The notes: a model not told the origin generated them from the letters alone. A DNA stretch of 64,000 nt from an uncultured Selenomonas sp. (GCA_947167105.1 CAMVGU010000014.1:1-64000); one strand, 5' to 3'; counted from the first letter of the stretch, positions 33,970 to 42,344 are shown. Numbers and translations: made by a program.

Positions 33970-34845
33970 CTATTCATCTTCCTCCCGCATAGACTTCCAT
34001 CTGTCATGGAGCCAGAACCATTCCTCCGGGTACTGCCTCACATGGGCCTCAATACGGTCATTCAAAAGCTGGGTCGCCCGGCGGATATCCTCCCGTTTAT
34101 CCTTGGTCTTTTCTACCCGCACCCCAGGCTCTATAGTCAGGATATGGTGCCCATCCGTCCCTCTATGAATCTGCACGGGAAAGATGGGCACTTCCTTGAA
34201 GCGGGCCATGGCGGCGGGGCCGGTGACGGTGTTGGTGGGCTGGCCGAAGAAATCTATGACTATGCCGTCCCTGCGGCTGGGGTCCTGATCCATAATGAGG
34301 CCGATGACCCAGCCCTTTGCCAGCATATCATACATTTCCCGCACGCCGCTGGTATAGGTGATGTGCATGCCGATAAGCTCGCGGTATTCCACGATAAAGC
34401 GATCCATGCCCCCGGCCTTCTGCTGCTTGGCTACCCCCACCAGGGGAATGCCATACTGGGCAAAGGCTCCCCCCATCAGTTCCCAGTTGCCGCTGTGGGA
34501 GGTGGCAAAAATCGCCCCCCTGCCCGTGGCCAGTTGGGCGCGAACCTCATCCACTGCCCCTGTCAGGGTGACATAATCCTGGATATGTCCCTTGATAATA
34601 GGGAAGCGCAGGACTTCCATCAGCATAGGGCCGAAACGCAGGGTGCTCTCCTTCGCAATGCGCTCCGCTTCGGCCTCCTCCACCTGCAGGCAGGCGATAA
34701 TCTGCCCCTTGGCCAGCTCCTTGCGCTTCCTGGGCACAAGGGGCCAGAGTGCCGCTGCCAGCCCCCGCCCCAGGGCATCCGCCGTCCCCCTGGGCAGGCG
34801 GCAGATAAGCCAGCTCATGGCTTTTACCAGATAATATGCAAACAT
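33970..34845 (-). CDS. Second LpxL/HtrB-family lipid A acyltransferase
   Basis: Predicted lipid A secondary acyltransferase, 291 residues. It has an N-terminal membrane segment (YYLVKAMSWLICRLP), the catalytic HSGNWELMGG motif near residue 125 (HxxxxE) and MDQDPSRRDG near 185, all typical of the LpxL/LpxM family. ATG 34845 has GGGAGGATGT directly upstream; the frame to 34887 crosses a terminator and is not used. It is clearly different from the copy at 13215-14138, suggesting that they add different chains or act at different positions. Confidence 0.88.
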   Translation of the reverse strand: MFAYYLVKAMSWLICRLPRGTADALGRGLAAALWPLVPRKRKELAKGQIIACLQVEEAEAERIAKESTLRFGPMLMEVLRFPIIKGHIQDYVTLTGAVDEVRAQLATGRGAIFATSHSGNWELMGGAFAQYGIPLVGVAKQQKAGGMDRFIVEYRELIGMHITYTSGVREMYDMLAKGWVIGLIMDQDPSRRDGIVIDFFGQPTNTVTGPAAMARFKEVPIFPVQIHRGTDGHHILTIEPGVRVEKTKDKREDIRRATQLLNDRIEAHVRQYPEEWFWLHDRWKSMREEDE

Positions 34846-34854
34846 ACATCCTCC

Positions 34855-34884
34855 CAAAAACGCCTTGCCATATCGGCAAGGCGT
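34855..34884 (-). terminator. Intrinsic terminator upstream of the second LpxL gene
   Basis: On the minus strand, CGCCTTGCC (34883-34875) pairs with GGCAAGGCG (34869-34861) around a 5-nt loop and is followed by TTTTT. It ends the transcript of the HEPN/MNT genes or attenuates read-through into the acyltransferase gene. Confidence 0.8.
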
Positions 34885-34906
34885 CATAAACAGCGAAGCT
34901 TAACAT

Positions 34907-35305
34907 TCACTCCTCCGGCAACCAGTTGGCTGCCAGTTCATCCCTTAAGTCCCGGAAAAGTCCCATGTATACGCCCCTGATTTTATCAATGGCCTCCAAT
35001 GAATCAACCTCACTGTATGTATGAGCCAGCTCGTTCCTGGTATCCAGTAGCCCCAGCCAGCCATCCTGATCCGAAATCATTCTGCTCTGATAGGCCACCT
35101 TGATAATCTTCCTGGGAAAAGCCACCTGCTCCGTATTCAGCCCATGATACTCTAGCAAGGCCTTCATGGTTTTCCAGGCTTGCTCAAAGCAAATTTGAAA
35201 GAGGGAGACAATCCCTGCCTGGATTGTGGGCTCGAAGGGAGGCTCATACTCCCTGCTGCTTTCAAGGTTTTTCAAGGCCCTGGTAAAATTGTCAAATTTC
35301 TTCAC
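34907..35305 (-). CDS. HEPN-family protein (HI0074-like nucleotidyltransferase partner)
   Basis: Small helical protein of 132 residues of the HI0074 type (nucleotidyltransferase substrate-binding/HEPN-like). Features seen are the N-terminal FTRALKNLE helix and LLDTRNELAHTY, which aligns with the RN-x4-H motif of HEPN nucleases (R-N-E-L-A-H). A GTG start at 35305 overlaps the MNT stop by 4 bp (GTGA). With the MNT gene it forms a two-gene module commonly regarded as a toxin-antitoxin pair, in which the nucleotidyltransferase neutralises the HEPN toxin. Confidence 0.85.
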   Translation of the reverse strand: MKKFDNFTRALKNLESSREYEPPFEPTIQAGIVSLFQICFEQAWKTMKALLEYHGLNTEQVAFPRKIIKVAYQSRMISDQDGWLGLLDTRNELAHTYSEVDSLEAIDKIRGVYMGLFRDLRDELAANWLPEE

Positions 35306-35580
35306 AGAAGCCTCACTCCATCCCTTGCAATCTCTGCCAGAAGTTCCTCGGAAAGACCTGACCTGCCCAAATCCACCACATCAAACATCAGGAGGGTGCG
35401 GGCCTTATCTTCCAGCTCATGCCTGAATCTCTCCACATTCCCACCCTGCACCGCCAGGTCGATATCACTCCTGGCCTGATGGCTGCCCCTGGCCCTGGAG
35501 CCAAAGAGAATCACCTTTTCTATATGATTCTTTTCCGCATAAAAAAGGATTTCCCCCCGCAGTTTTTCATCAAGCTCCAT
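35302..35580 (-). CDS. Minimal nucleotidyltransferase (MNT, HI0073-like)
   Basis: Minimal nucleotidyltransferase of 92 residues. The catalytic GSRARG (residues 27-32) followed by SDIDLAV (two metal-binding Asp) is intact; a third acidic residue is in FDVVDL. In HEPN/MNT modules the MNT protein acts as antitoxin, in some cases by AMP transfer to the HEPN partner. It begins 2 bp after the lpxD stop, so it may be co-transcribed with lpxD. Confidence 0.88.
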   Translation of the reverse strand: MELDEKLRGEILFYAEKNHIEKVILFGSRARGSHQARSDIDLAVQGGNVERFRHELEDKARTLLMFDVVDLGRSGLSEELLAEIARDGVRLL

Positions 35581-35582
35581 GT

Positions 35583-36629
35583 TCAGCCTTTTTGCTCCTG
35601 CTGCTCATATTTCGCCAGCAGCTTTTCCATCTTTTTCAGTTGCTTGCGCATTTCCGGCAGATGCTGCATGGCTGCCTGCATCCTGAGCCAGGAGGCGTGG
35701 GACTGCACGGGGAAGCCGGCGCAGAACTGGCCCTCGGGCATATCGCCGATAATGCCGGAGCGGGCGGCATAGACGGAGTTGCCGCCTATCTTGATGTGGC
35801 CCACGGTACCGGTCTGGCCGCCGAAGGTGACGTTATTGCCCACCTCTGTGGAGCCGGAGATGCCGGTCTGGGCGACGATCAGGCAGTTGTCCCCGATTTT
35901 GCAGTTATGGCCGATATGCACCAGATTGTCTATCTTCGTGCCCCGGCCTATGACCGTGGAGCCCATGGTGGCGCGGTCGATGCCCACATGGGAGCCGATT
36001 TCCACATCATCCTCCAGCACCGCATTGCCCACCTGGGGCACCTTCGTATGCACCCCGTCCTTGGTGGTGAAGCCGAAGCCATCCGAGCCGACCACTGCCG
36101 AGGGGTGCAGGACGCAGCGCTTCCCCACCCGGCAATGCTCCCGCACTGTGGCGGAGGAATAGATGACGGAATCCTCTCCAATCTCCGCGTACTGGCCGAT
36201 ATAGGTATGGGGGTACAGAATTGCCCTGTCACCTATCACGGCATGATCATCCACGCAGGCAAAAGGCATGATGATGACGCCTTCCCCCAGCTTCACATCC
36301 TCGCCGATATGGGCCTTGGGGCTCACGCCCTCGGGAAAGACCAGTTTCGGCGTAAAAAGCTCCAGGAGCTGGGCGAAGGCCGCCCTGGGGTCTTCAACGT
36401 AAAGGGCGGGCCTGGGGAAATCACGGGCTGCCAGCTCCCCCTCCGGCAGCATCACTGCACCGGCCCTGGAAGCCCTGGCCTCCTCTATATGTGGTTCCAC
36501 CGCAAAGGTCAGGTTCTCTGCCCCTGCCCCCGCGAGATTATCCAGCCCGGTAATGGTCAAAGTCCCCGCGCTCTCCGGCACAATGCGCCCGGAGACAATT
36601 TCCGCGATCTCCTGCAATGTCTTTCTCAT
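35583..36629 (-). CDS. lpxD: UDP-3-O-acylglucosamine N-acyltransferase LpxD
   Basis: Third enzyme of lipid A synthesis. The 348-residue protein has an N-terminal uridine-binding domain (LTFAVEPHIEEA), a left-handed beta-helix of hexapeptide repeats with the catalytic His in LVHIGHNCKIGDNC, and a C-terminal helix (MQHLPEMRKQLKKMEKLL). ATG 36629 follows GGAGCAACTGGC. It directly follows the Skp-like genes, as in many diderm genomes (bamA-skp-lpxD order). Confidence 0.95.
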   Translation of the reverse strand: MRKTLQEIAEIVSGRIVPESAGTLTITGLDNLAGAGAENLTFAVEPHIEEARASRAGAVMLPEGELAARDFPRPALYVEDPRAAFAQLLELFTPKLVFPEGVSPKAHIGEDVKLGEGVIIMPFACVDDHAVIGDRAILYPHTYIGQYAEIGEDSVIYSSATVREHCRVGKRCVLHPSAVVGSDGFGFTTKDGVHTKVPQVGNAVLEDDVEIGSHVGIDRATMGSTVIGRGTKIDNLVHIGHNCKIGDNCLIVAQTGISGSTEVGNNVTFGGQTGTVGHIKIGGNSVYAARSGIIGDMPEGQFCAGFPVQSHASWLRMQAAMQHLPEMRKQLKKMEKLLAKYEQQEQKG

Positions 36630-36641
36630 GCCAGTTGCTCC

Positions 36642-37076
36642 TTACTGCAATTTCTCGATGGTGGCATCCGTGATATCAATGCAGCCTGAAATGGCAGTGG
36701 GCTGGCCCTGCACATTGGAAACCACCGCATCAAGCTGCTGCTCCCTGGAAATGGCCCCCACTGCCGCATCCAGCTTCTGGCGCAACTGCAGGGCATAGGA
36801 CTGGTTCAGTCCGGCCAGCTTCCTCTGCACGTCCTGCTGGGCCTTCTGGGCCTCCTCCTGGCTCATGTCCTTGCTGGCAGCCATTTTCTGCTGGGCTTCT
36901 TCCACTGCCGCCTTGTACTTCTCCTCGCTCTCCTCCGTGAGAGTCTTCATCTGGGGTGCCTCCATCACCCGTTCCGCATCTATATAGCCGATTTTGGCCT
37001 GGCCGCAGCCGCTCATAAGCAGCACTCCCGCCAGGGCTCCCGCCAACATGGCAACTGTTTTCCTACGTACTTTCAC
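36642..37076 (-). CDS. OmpH/Skp-like lipoprotein
   Basis: Small 144-residue protein with a lipoprotein-type signal (VLLMSGC, Cys near residue 20) followed by IGYIDAERVMEAPQMK, the start of the OmpH/Skp fold, a coiled-coil arm (KYKAAVEEAQQKMAASKD...) and the returning segment (LDAVVSNVQGQPTAISGCID). Skp-type proteins chaperone OM proteins through the periplasm. A GTG start at 37076 has AAGAAGGAT 5 nt upstream. The lipid anchor would tether this version to a membrane; MSGC is a slightly unusual lipobox. Confidence 0.78.
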   Translation of the reverse strand: MKVRRKTVAMLAGALAGVLLMSGCGQAKIGYIDAERVMEAPQMKTLTEESEEKYKAAVEEAQQKMAASKDMSQEEAQKAQQDVQRKLAGLNQSYALQLRQKLDAAVGAISREQQLDAVVSNVQGQPTAISGCIDITDATIEKLQ

Positions 37077-37093
37077 TGGGTATCCTTCTTTCT

Positions 37094-38275
37094 TTACTGC
37101 TGCCCTTCTGCTGAGGGCTGTATCGTTTTGATTTCTGCTACAAGTTCTTCCGTCACGTCTTCTGTCCCCAGGCCCAGGACATCGCCATAGGCCGGCATTT
37201 CCCAGGTCAGGGAATCCTTCCCCGGAAAAATCGCCGCCAGGGTCTGCAGGGGCGTGGCCAGGATGAGCTCGAAATGATGCAGGATGGCGATTTTCGCGGC
37301 CTTGCCGGCGATATCGTGGTAGATATGGTTCTCCAGGGCTGCAATGGCCTGCCTGTGGGCAGCCAAAAGCTCCCGCTCCTGCAGATGTTTCTGAATCTCT
37401 GCCGAAAGCTTCATCTGCTGCTCCATCAGGGCGGCATTGCGGGCCTGTGCCTGGGCCTGCCCGGCTATGGCCTCGCTTTGCTGCCGGGCCAGGGCCTGCT
37501 TGGACTGGGCATCCCAGGCGGCTATCCTGGGGGCCATGACCTGCTGCACATGGGCCGCGATCTGTGCCTCCCAGGCCTCCCGCAGAGCCCGCTGGCGCTC
37601 CCCCCGTTCCTGCTTCAAGGCGGCAAGTTCCGCCTCCCAGCCCGCACGCTCCGCCGCCAGCTCCTCCTCCTTTTCCCAAGGATGGTGCATCTGCTGCTGA
37701 TTGTCAAGCTTCAGGTTCAGGTTCAGGATGGCATTCAGATACTCTGCGTCCAGGGCATCCCGCTGGGCCTCATAGGCAGCGCGGGTCTCCTCCCGGTATT
37801 TATCCTGCTCCGCCCTGGCTTCCCGTGAGAGCTGCACCCTGGCACCTATCACGGTCTGGGCGTTCTTCTGCCAGACCGAGTCCTCAAAGGGCTGTTCCTC
37901 CACCTTGGGAGGCTCCACCTTGAGCGTTGGCGCATCGGCACGGGCTTTCAGGGAAAGCTCCAGGGTCAGGGCTTCTTCCTTCAGGCTCTGGAGCCGCCCG
38001 TAGTCAGGATGGGCAGGCAGGACCTTGCGGATATCTATCAGGCCCACGCTGGCTGCCTCCTGCCTGGCGGCAGGCGGACCCTCTAGCAGGAAGGAGCGCA
38101 AAAGCATCGCCCCGCCCGCCGCCAGGAGCACCAGGACCAAAAGTCCCGTAAGTATCGCCCTGCGGTGCCCCCGCCAGAATTCTGCGGCAGAGATTTCCTG
38201 CTCCTTCCTGTCCGGCTGCTCCGGCTCCAGGGCCGGCTTGAAGCCCGCGGGCACTTTGCTTCGCTGCTTGGGCAT
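37094..38275 (-). CDS. Membrane-anchored long coiled-coil OmpH-like protein
   Basis: Unusual member of the Skp/OmpH neighbourhood, 393 residues. A basic cytoplasmic tail is followed by one membrane helix (TGLLVLVLLAAGGAMLL, about 45-62). Then comes a Skp-like start (VGLIDIRKVLPAHPDYGRL), a very long charged coiled coil (about 100-320) and a segment (IAGKAAKIAILHHFELILAT) resembling the end of OmpH-family proteins. ATG 38275 has GGGAGGAGGG 5-6 nt upstream. It could be a tethered periplasmic chaperone with longer arms; this is inference. Confidence 0.7.
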   Translation of the reverse strand: MPKQRSKVPAGFKPALEPEQPDRKEQEISAAEFWRGHRRAILTGLLVLVLLAAGGAMLLRSFLLEGPPAARQEAASVGLIDIRKVLPAHPDYGRLQSLKEEALTLELSLKARADAPTLKVEPPKVEEQPFEDSVWQKNAQTVIGARVQLSREARAEQDKYREETRAAYEAQRDALDAEYLNAILNLNLKLDNQQQMHHPWEKEEELAAERAGWEAELAALKQERGERQRALREAWEAQIAAHVQQVMAPRIAAWDAQSKQALARQQSEAIAGQAQAQARNAALMEQQMKLSAEIQKHLQERELLAAHRQAIAALENHIYHDIAGKAAKIAILHHFELILATPLQTLAAIFPGKDSLTWEMPAYGDVLGLGTEDVTEELVAEIKTIQPSAEGQQ

Positions 38276-38307
38276 CGCGGCCCTCCTCCCCATTACCCAT
38301 TACACAG

Positions 38308-38334
38308 AAAAACCGGGCACTGCTAAGGCCCGGT
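38308..38334 (-). terminator. Terminator-like hairpin after skp
   Basis: On the minus strand ACCGGGC pairs with GCCCGGT around a short loop and is followed by TTTTCTG. It lies between the Skp gene and the long coiled-coil gene, allowing the Skp transcript to be more abundant than its downstream partners. Confidence 0.7.
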
Positions 38335-38364
38335 CATCTGATGCAGCCTTGTGGCTGTATGTTC

Positions 38365-38826
38365 TTACTTCAGCTTATTGACAACGTCCTGGGTGATGTC
38401 CTGGCCGCCGTAGACCACAGCGCTCTTTTCCAGCACCACCTGCAGGCCCTTGGCCTCGGCGACGCTCTTAACTGCGTCATCCACGCTCTTCTTGATGGGC
38501 TCCATCAGCTCCTGCTGCTTCTGGGAAAGACGCTCCTGGGTCTGCCTGTAATAATCAGCCTTCTGCTGATCGTTCATGCCTGCAGACTGCTCCTCGAACT
38601 CCTTCTGGGCGGCATCCACAGCTGCCTGCATATCCTGGTTGGCCTGGGCAAGCTGCGGATGCTGGCTGCCGATCTGCTGGTAATCAACCACGCCGACGCT
38701 GGAGCTGGCCGCAGAAGCAAGGCCGGAACCGGTCTGGGTGAGGGCCAGGGCCACAACGGAGCCTACAAAAACCACTGCAATCAGGATGCTGACAATCTTG
38801 ACTTGTTTTTTCTCTAACTTAACCAT
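38365..38826 (-). CDS. skp: Periplasmic chaperone Skp/OmpH
   Basis: OM-protein chaperone, 153 residues. An N-terminal hydrophobic segment (about 10-30) serves as signal or anchor, followed by VGVVDYQQIGSQHPQLAQ, two long helices forming the coiled-coil arm, and a conserved end (VLEKSAVVYGGQDITQDVV) that matches OmpH family members. AAGGAG lies 8 nt before ATG 38826. It precedes the other two Skp-like genes and lies two genes after bamA. Confidence 0.9.
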   Translation of the reverse strand: MVKLEKKQVKIVSILIAVVFVGSVVALALTQTGSGLASAASSSVGVVDYQQIGSQHPQLAQANQDMQAAVDAAQKEFEEQSAGMNDQQKADYYRQTQERLSQKQQELMEPIKKSVDDAVKSVAEAKGLQVVLEKSAVVYGGQDITQDVVNKLK

Positions 38827-38912
38827 TCTGCTTACTCCTTTTGAAATTACATGGTCGCAAACATGCTAATTATACCAAAAACATCGGGCATATTCAAGCA
38901 ATCAGGCAAAAA

Positions 38913-40214
38913 TCAAAAATCGCCTATCAGCCTGAGCCAGCCGTCGTATTTGTCACGGACAAGTTCCAGGGAGAGGAAATCGTGGAGGCGGTAGCGCAAG
39001 GCCGCTTCCCCCAGATGCTCGCTCCAGCGGTACTCGTAGCGCAGCAGCCATTTGCCCCGGCTGTCAAGCTGCTGTCCGGCCGCCAGAATCGGCCTGTGCT
39101 CCCGCATATCATAGCGGAGGGCCAGCTCCATCCCCTGCCACAGCCTGCGGCTGTAGCCCAGCTCCAGGCCCCAGTCAGGCTTCCGGGGCAGCAGGTCTGC
39201 CTGGACAAAAATCTCATCCTTGCCGGAAAGCATGGCCCCTCCGTGGAAACGCAGGAGCAGATCCTTATCGCCCTTATGCCCATGCTCCGCCTTATGGCCC
39301 ATATCCAGCCAACCGGACAGGCGGAGGCGGTAGCGGCTGGTATCCGTGCGGCTCATCACCTGCATGCGCTCCCCCGCCGTCAGGCTGAGCTGCGTATGCA
39401 GGTAGAGGCTGGAAAACTCCGGCAACCCATCCAGCCCCGCCGCATATTCCTTCTCAAAGTCCTCCTGATGCCGCTGCACAAAGGCCACCGGCACGCCGAT
39501 AAGCTCCGAAACCTGCTTCTGCATAAAGTAGCGGCGGCCCAGCAGGGTGAAATTCGGCACCGTGCCTGAGCGCATGGAAAGATCCACCGTGCGCACCACC
39601 GGCAGGCGGGGGTAAAGGGTGACGCTGACACGGGTCAGCTCCCCCGGCTCCAGCTCGAAATCCGCCCGAAACTCCGGCAAATGCTGCTCCAGATAGCGGG
39701 CCACCTCATGCTTCAGGGGGGCAGCCGTCCAGTCCGAAGCGGCTACGGGCAGGCCCGCCAGGGCTTTTTGAAAAACCTCCGGCAGCCCTGCCGCATCCCT
39801 GCGCACCAAATCCTCAACAAAGGGTGTCATACCCTCAACCGCCACTGAAGTCTCAATGCGTGCCACAGTGACATCCCAGGGCATCAGCTCCACCCGCACC
39901 AGGCTCGCCTCTCCTGCCTCGATCCTGACGCCGGTGACGGTGTAGCCCACCAGCACCTTGTCAAAGACCTGGCCAATCAGCCTCTCCTGCCGTGCCTGTT
40001 CCTCCACCGGCAGGGGCAGCTTCCGCCCGGAAAGGAGCTGGGCGGCAATCGCCGCCACGCTTTCCTGCATGCGCTGCTGTGCCAGAGGTGGGATTGCTCC
40101 CTGAGACGTGACCTGAGCCGCGACCTGCTCCACCCTGGCATCTGCCAGGGCCGTGCCTCCAGAGAGGCACAGCCACAGCGCCGCCAGGCAGGCAGCCAGA
40201 CTTACAGCCCGCAC
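38913..40214 (-). CDS. Unrecognised outer-membrane-type protein next to bamA
   Basis: Function not recognised; 433 residues. A signal peptide (cleavage near GGTALA, about residue 25) is followed by about 240 residues of mixed alpha/beta sequence that may contain POTRA-like units (GYTVTGVRIEAGEASLVRVE; LTRVSVTLYPRLPVVRTVDL). The last 170 residues alternate polar and hydrophobic residues like beta strands (RYRLRLSGWLDMGH, LLLRFHGGAML, GLELGYSRRL, LALRYDM, WLLRYEYRW), and the protein ends in Phe (RLIGDF), consistent with a small OM barrel. It starts with GTG 3 bp after the bamA stop, so it is translationally linked to bamA. A role in OM assembly or as a BamA partner is inference. Confidence 0.6.
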   Translation of the reverse strand: MRAVSLAACLAALWLCLSGGTALADARVEQVAAQVTSQGAIPPLAQQRMQESVAAIAAQLLSGRKLPLPVEEQARQERLIGQVFDKVLVGYTVTGVRIEAGEASLVRVELMPWDVTVARIETSVAVEGMTPFVEDLVRRDAAGLPEVFQKALAGLPVAASDWTAAPLKHEVARYLEQHLPEFRADFELEPGELTRVSVTLYPRLPVVRTVDLSMRSGTVPNFTLLGRRYFMQKQVSELIGVPVAFVQRHQEDFEKEYAAGLDGLPEFSSLYLHTQLSLTAGERMQVMSRTDTSRYRLRLSGWLDMGHKAEHGHKGDKDLLLRFHGGAMLSGKDEIFVQADLLPRKPDWGLELGYSRRLWQGMELALRYDMREHRPILAAGQQLDSRGKWLLRYEYRWSEHLGEAALRYRLHDFLSLELVRDKYDGWLRLIGDF

Positions 40215-40217
40215 GGC

Positions 40218-42248
40218 TCAGAAAGAGCCGCCCACGGAGAAGTGAACGCGGCCTCCCTGATCGCCTTTACCGTAATCCAGGCGCAAAGGCCCGAAGGGCG
40301 TCTCCACGGACACGCCGAAGCCGACACTGCCGTGCATTTCACCGCTGTGGGGGAAGAAGCCGCTATCCCAGGCCGAGCCGCCGTCTGCAAAAATAGCCCC
40401 GTTCACCTTCTTCACAATGGGGAAGCGGAATTCCACCGACAAGATGCCCATGCGGTTACCCCGGAACTGATCCTCCCGGTAGCCGCGCAGGGTGGACTGG
40501 CCGCCAATGCGGAACTGGTTGAACTCCGACAGATTGCCGTTGCCGTAACCGTACTCGCCCCTCACCGCCAGCACATACTTGCGGCCCAGCTTGTAATAAC
40601 GCTGGTGGGTCACCTGGTACTTCTGGAAGTTGAAATCTGCGCCAAAACCGGCAAACTCCGCCGACAGATTGGTCACATTGCCCTCCGTCGGATAGTAAAT
40701 ATTGTCACGGGTATCGGTGGTATGCCCCAAAGTCAGGGAGCGTGTGGTGCCGAAATTCTTGTTTCGCCAATCCTCATAGGCACTTGTGCTCCTGTCCGTG
40801 CCCTCATCATCATGCTCCACATAGGAATCCTTCCTGTGCATGAGCCTGATGGAATTGGTGGAATACTCGCTGATGGGACGGGAGAAGCCTATTTCCCCGC
40901 CCGTATACCTGCGCATAAATCTTTCGATGAGATCGCCCTTGGAATCATAGTCCGCATAGGAATAGGTGCGGTTGTAGATACGCAGGGACATAGCCGTCTG
41001 GCGCTTGTCCATCCAGGGGTGGCGATAGGCAAAGACGAAGCCGTGGGCATCCTTGCTGTTGCCGGAGATTTCGTAGATCAGGGAGATGGAGTCGCCTGTA
41101 CCCCGGAAGTTCTTGTCCGACAGACTGATCATGCCCACAACGCCGTCGGCATTGCTGTAGCCCGCGCCGATACCGAAGGTGCCCGTGCGCTTCTCCTTGA
41201 CATCCACCTCCATCACCACGGCATTGGGTGCCACGCCCGGATTCATCTTGATTTCAACATTCTCGAAGAAACCCAGGTTGTAGACGCGCTGCACGCTGCG
41301 GCGGGCCAGCTTGGAATTGAAGGGCTCCCCTGTCTTCTGGCGCATCTCCCGCAGGATGACCTTGTCCTTGGTCTTCTTGTTGCCCTTCACGGCATAGCCT
41401 TCCAGGATGCCCTCGTTGATGGTCAGGGTCAGGTTGCCCTCCTCATCAATATTCATATCCGTGAGCTTGGCCAGGATATAGCCGTCCTTGCTGTAACGCT
41501 CCTGCAGGGCCTGCACGTTTTCGTGCAGCATGCGGGCGTTCAGGATCTCCCCGGTGCGAATGGTCAGGAGGTCATTCAAAGTTTCCGTGGATTCCACGGT
41601 ATTGCCCTTGATGGTAACGCTCCGCAGGATGGGGTTCTCCAGCACATGGTAGGTGAGCACGACCCCCTCCGGCACCTTCTCAAAGGAAGGGTAAATATCG
41701 TAGAAATAGCCCGTATTGTAGATGGCGTCACGGTCGCGCATCAGGGCCTTCGCGGTGAAGGGATCTCCTGCGTGCATGGACAGGGCCGCCTTGGAGGTGG
41801 TTTCCGTCAGCTGGGAGGTGCCCTCAAAGACCACATCCACCACCGTCATATCCTCAAACTGGGCCAGCTGTGCCTCGATGGCTTCCTCCTGGGGACGGTT
41901 CTTGTTCCACTCCCTGGCACGCTGATCCACAACCTTGTCACCGGAAGACGTTTCCTTCGCTTCCTGCTCAGCGGGCTGGCCTGCAGGTGCTGCCGCCGTT
42001 TGTTCAGCAGCTTCCGCAGTTGCCGGTTTTGCCCCGGCCTCCGCGGCCCCTTCCCCGGCAGGCCCTGCGGCAGCTTCTGTCTTCCCTGCCTCAGCCGTCC
42101 CGCCTGGGGCAGCAGTGTTGCCGGCAGCGATACTCTCCGCTGCCGCCTCTGCCTGTTCCTCTGCCGCACTGGCCATGCCCGGCAAGACGGCAAAGCTTGT
42201 TGCCAAGGCCACGGCCGTGACCAGTGCCCTGCATTGCTGTTTTCTCAA
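40218..42248 (-). CDS. bamA: Outer-membrane assembly factor BamA (Omp85)
   Basis: Inserts beta-barrel proteins into the OM. The 676-residue protein has a signal peptide (ends near MASA), a low-complexity Ala/Glu/Gly/Pro linker (about 30-105) that is absent from typical BamA, then about three POTRA domains (VVDVVFEGTSQL; LRSVTIKGNTVES; GYAVKGNKKTKDK) and a 16-strand barrel with the RGYREDQFRG motif (equivalent of VRGF/Y) and terminal Phe. TTG 42248 is chosen, with AGGAGG 7 nt upstream; TTG 42254 would be too close to it. A promoter-like sequence built partly from a repeat lies at 42317-42344. Confidence 0.93.
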   Translation of the reverse strand: MRKQQCRALVTAVALATSFAVLPGMASAAEEQAEAAAESIAAGNTAAPGGTAEAGKTEAAAGPAGEGAAEAGAKPATAEAAEQTAAAPAGQPAEQEAKETSSGDKVVDQRAREWNKNRPQEEAIEAQLAQFEDMTVVDVVFEGTSQLTETTSKAALSMHAGDPFTAKALMRDRDAIYNTGYFYDIYPSFEKVPEGVVLTYHVLENPILRSVTIKGNTVESTETLNDLLTIRTGEILNARMLHENVQALQERYSKDGYILAKLTDMNIDEEGNLTLTINEGILEGYAVKGNKKTKDKVILREMRQKTGEPFNSKLARRSVQRVYNLGFFENVEIKMNPGVAPNAVVMEVDVKEKRTGTFGIGAGYSNADGVVGMISLSDKNFRGTGDSISLIYEISGNSKDAHGFVFAYRHPWMDKRQTAMSLRIYNRTYSYADYDSKGDLIERFMRRYTGGEIGFSRPISEYSTNSIRLMHRKDSYVEHDDEGTDRSTSAYEDWRNKNFGTTRSLTLGHTTDTRDNIYYPTEGNVTNLSAEFAGFGADFNFQKYQVTHQRYYKLGRKYVLAVRGEYGYGNGNLSEFNQFRIGGQSTLRGYREDQFRGNRMGILSVEFRFPIVKKVNGAIFADGGSAWDSGFFPHSGEMHGSVGFGVSVETPFGPLRLDYGKGDQGGRVHFSVGGSF

Positions 42249-42316
42249 GGTCAAACCTCCTAGAACTGCACTATAGCGCCGTCCTGCACGGACAGCTAAC
42301 TTTCTTCCAAATCAAC

Positions 42317-42344
42317 ATTTTATAATTATAACGCCATTGTTCAA
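42317..42344 (-). promoter_or_regulatory. Putative bamA promoter partly supplied by a repeat
   Basis: On the minus strand TTGAAC (42344-42339), 16 bp, then TAAAAT (42322-42317). The -35 hexamer belongs to the conserved core of the structured repeat copy at 42327-42399; the -10 lies in unique sequence. The predicted leader is about 60 nt. Confidence 0.45.

Noticed and set aside
33755..34168. Plus-strand frame covering the 92-bp repeat and the end of the second LpxL gene
   Set aside because: Runs through terminator hairpins and into an antisense gene; the peptide from the repeat is likely a chance frame.
40242..42263. Long plus-strand frame opposite bamA (673 codons)
   Set aside because: Antisense shadow of a well-supported gene with no recognisable domain.
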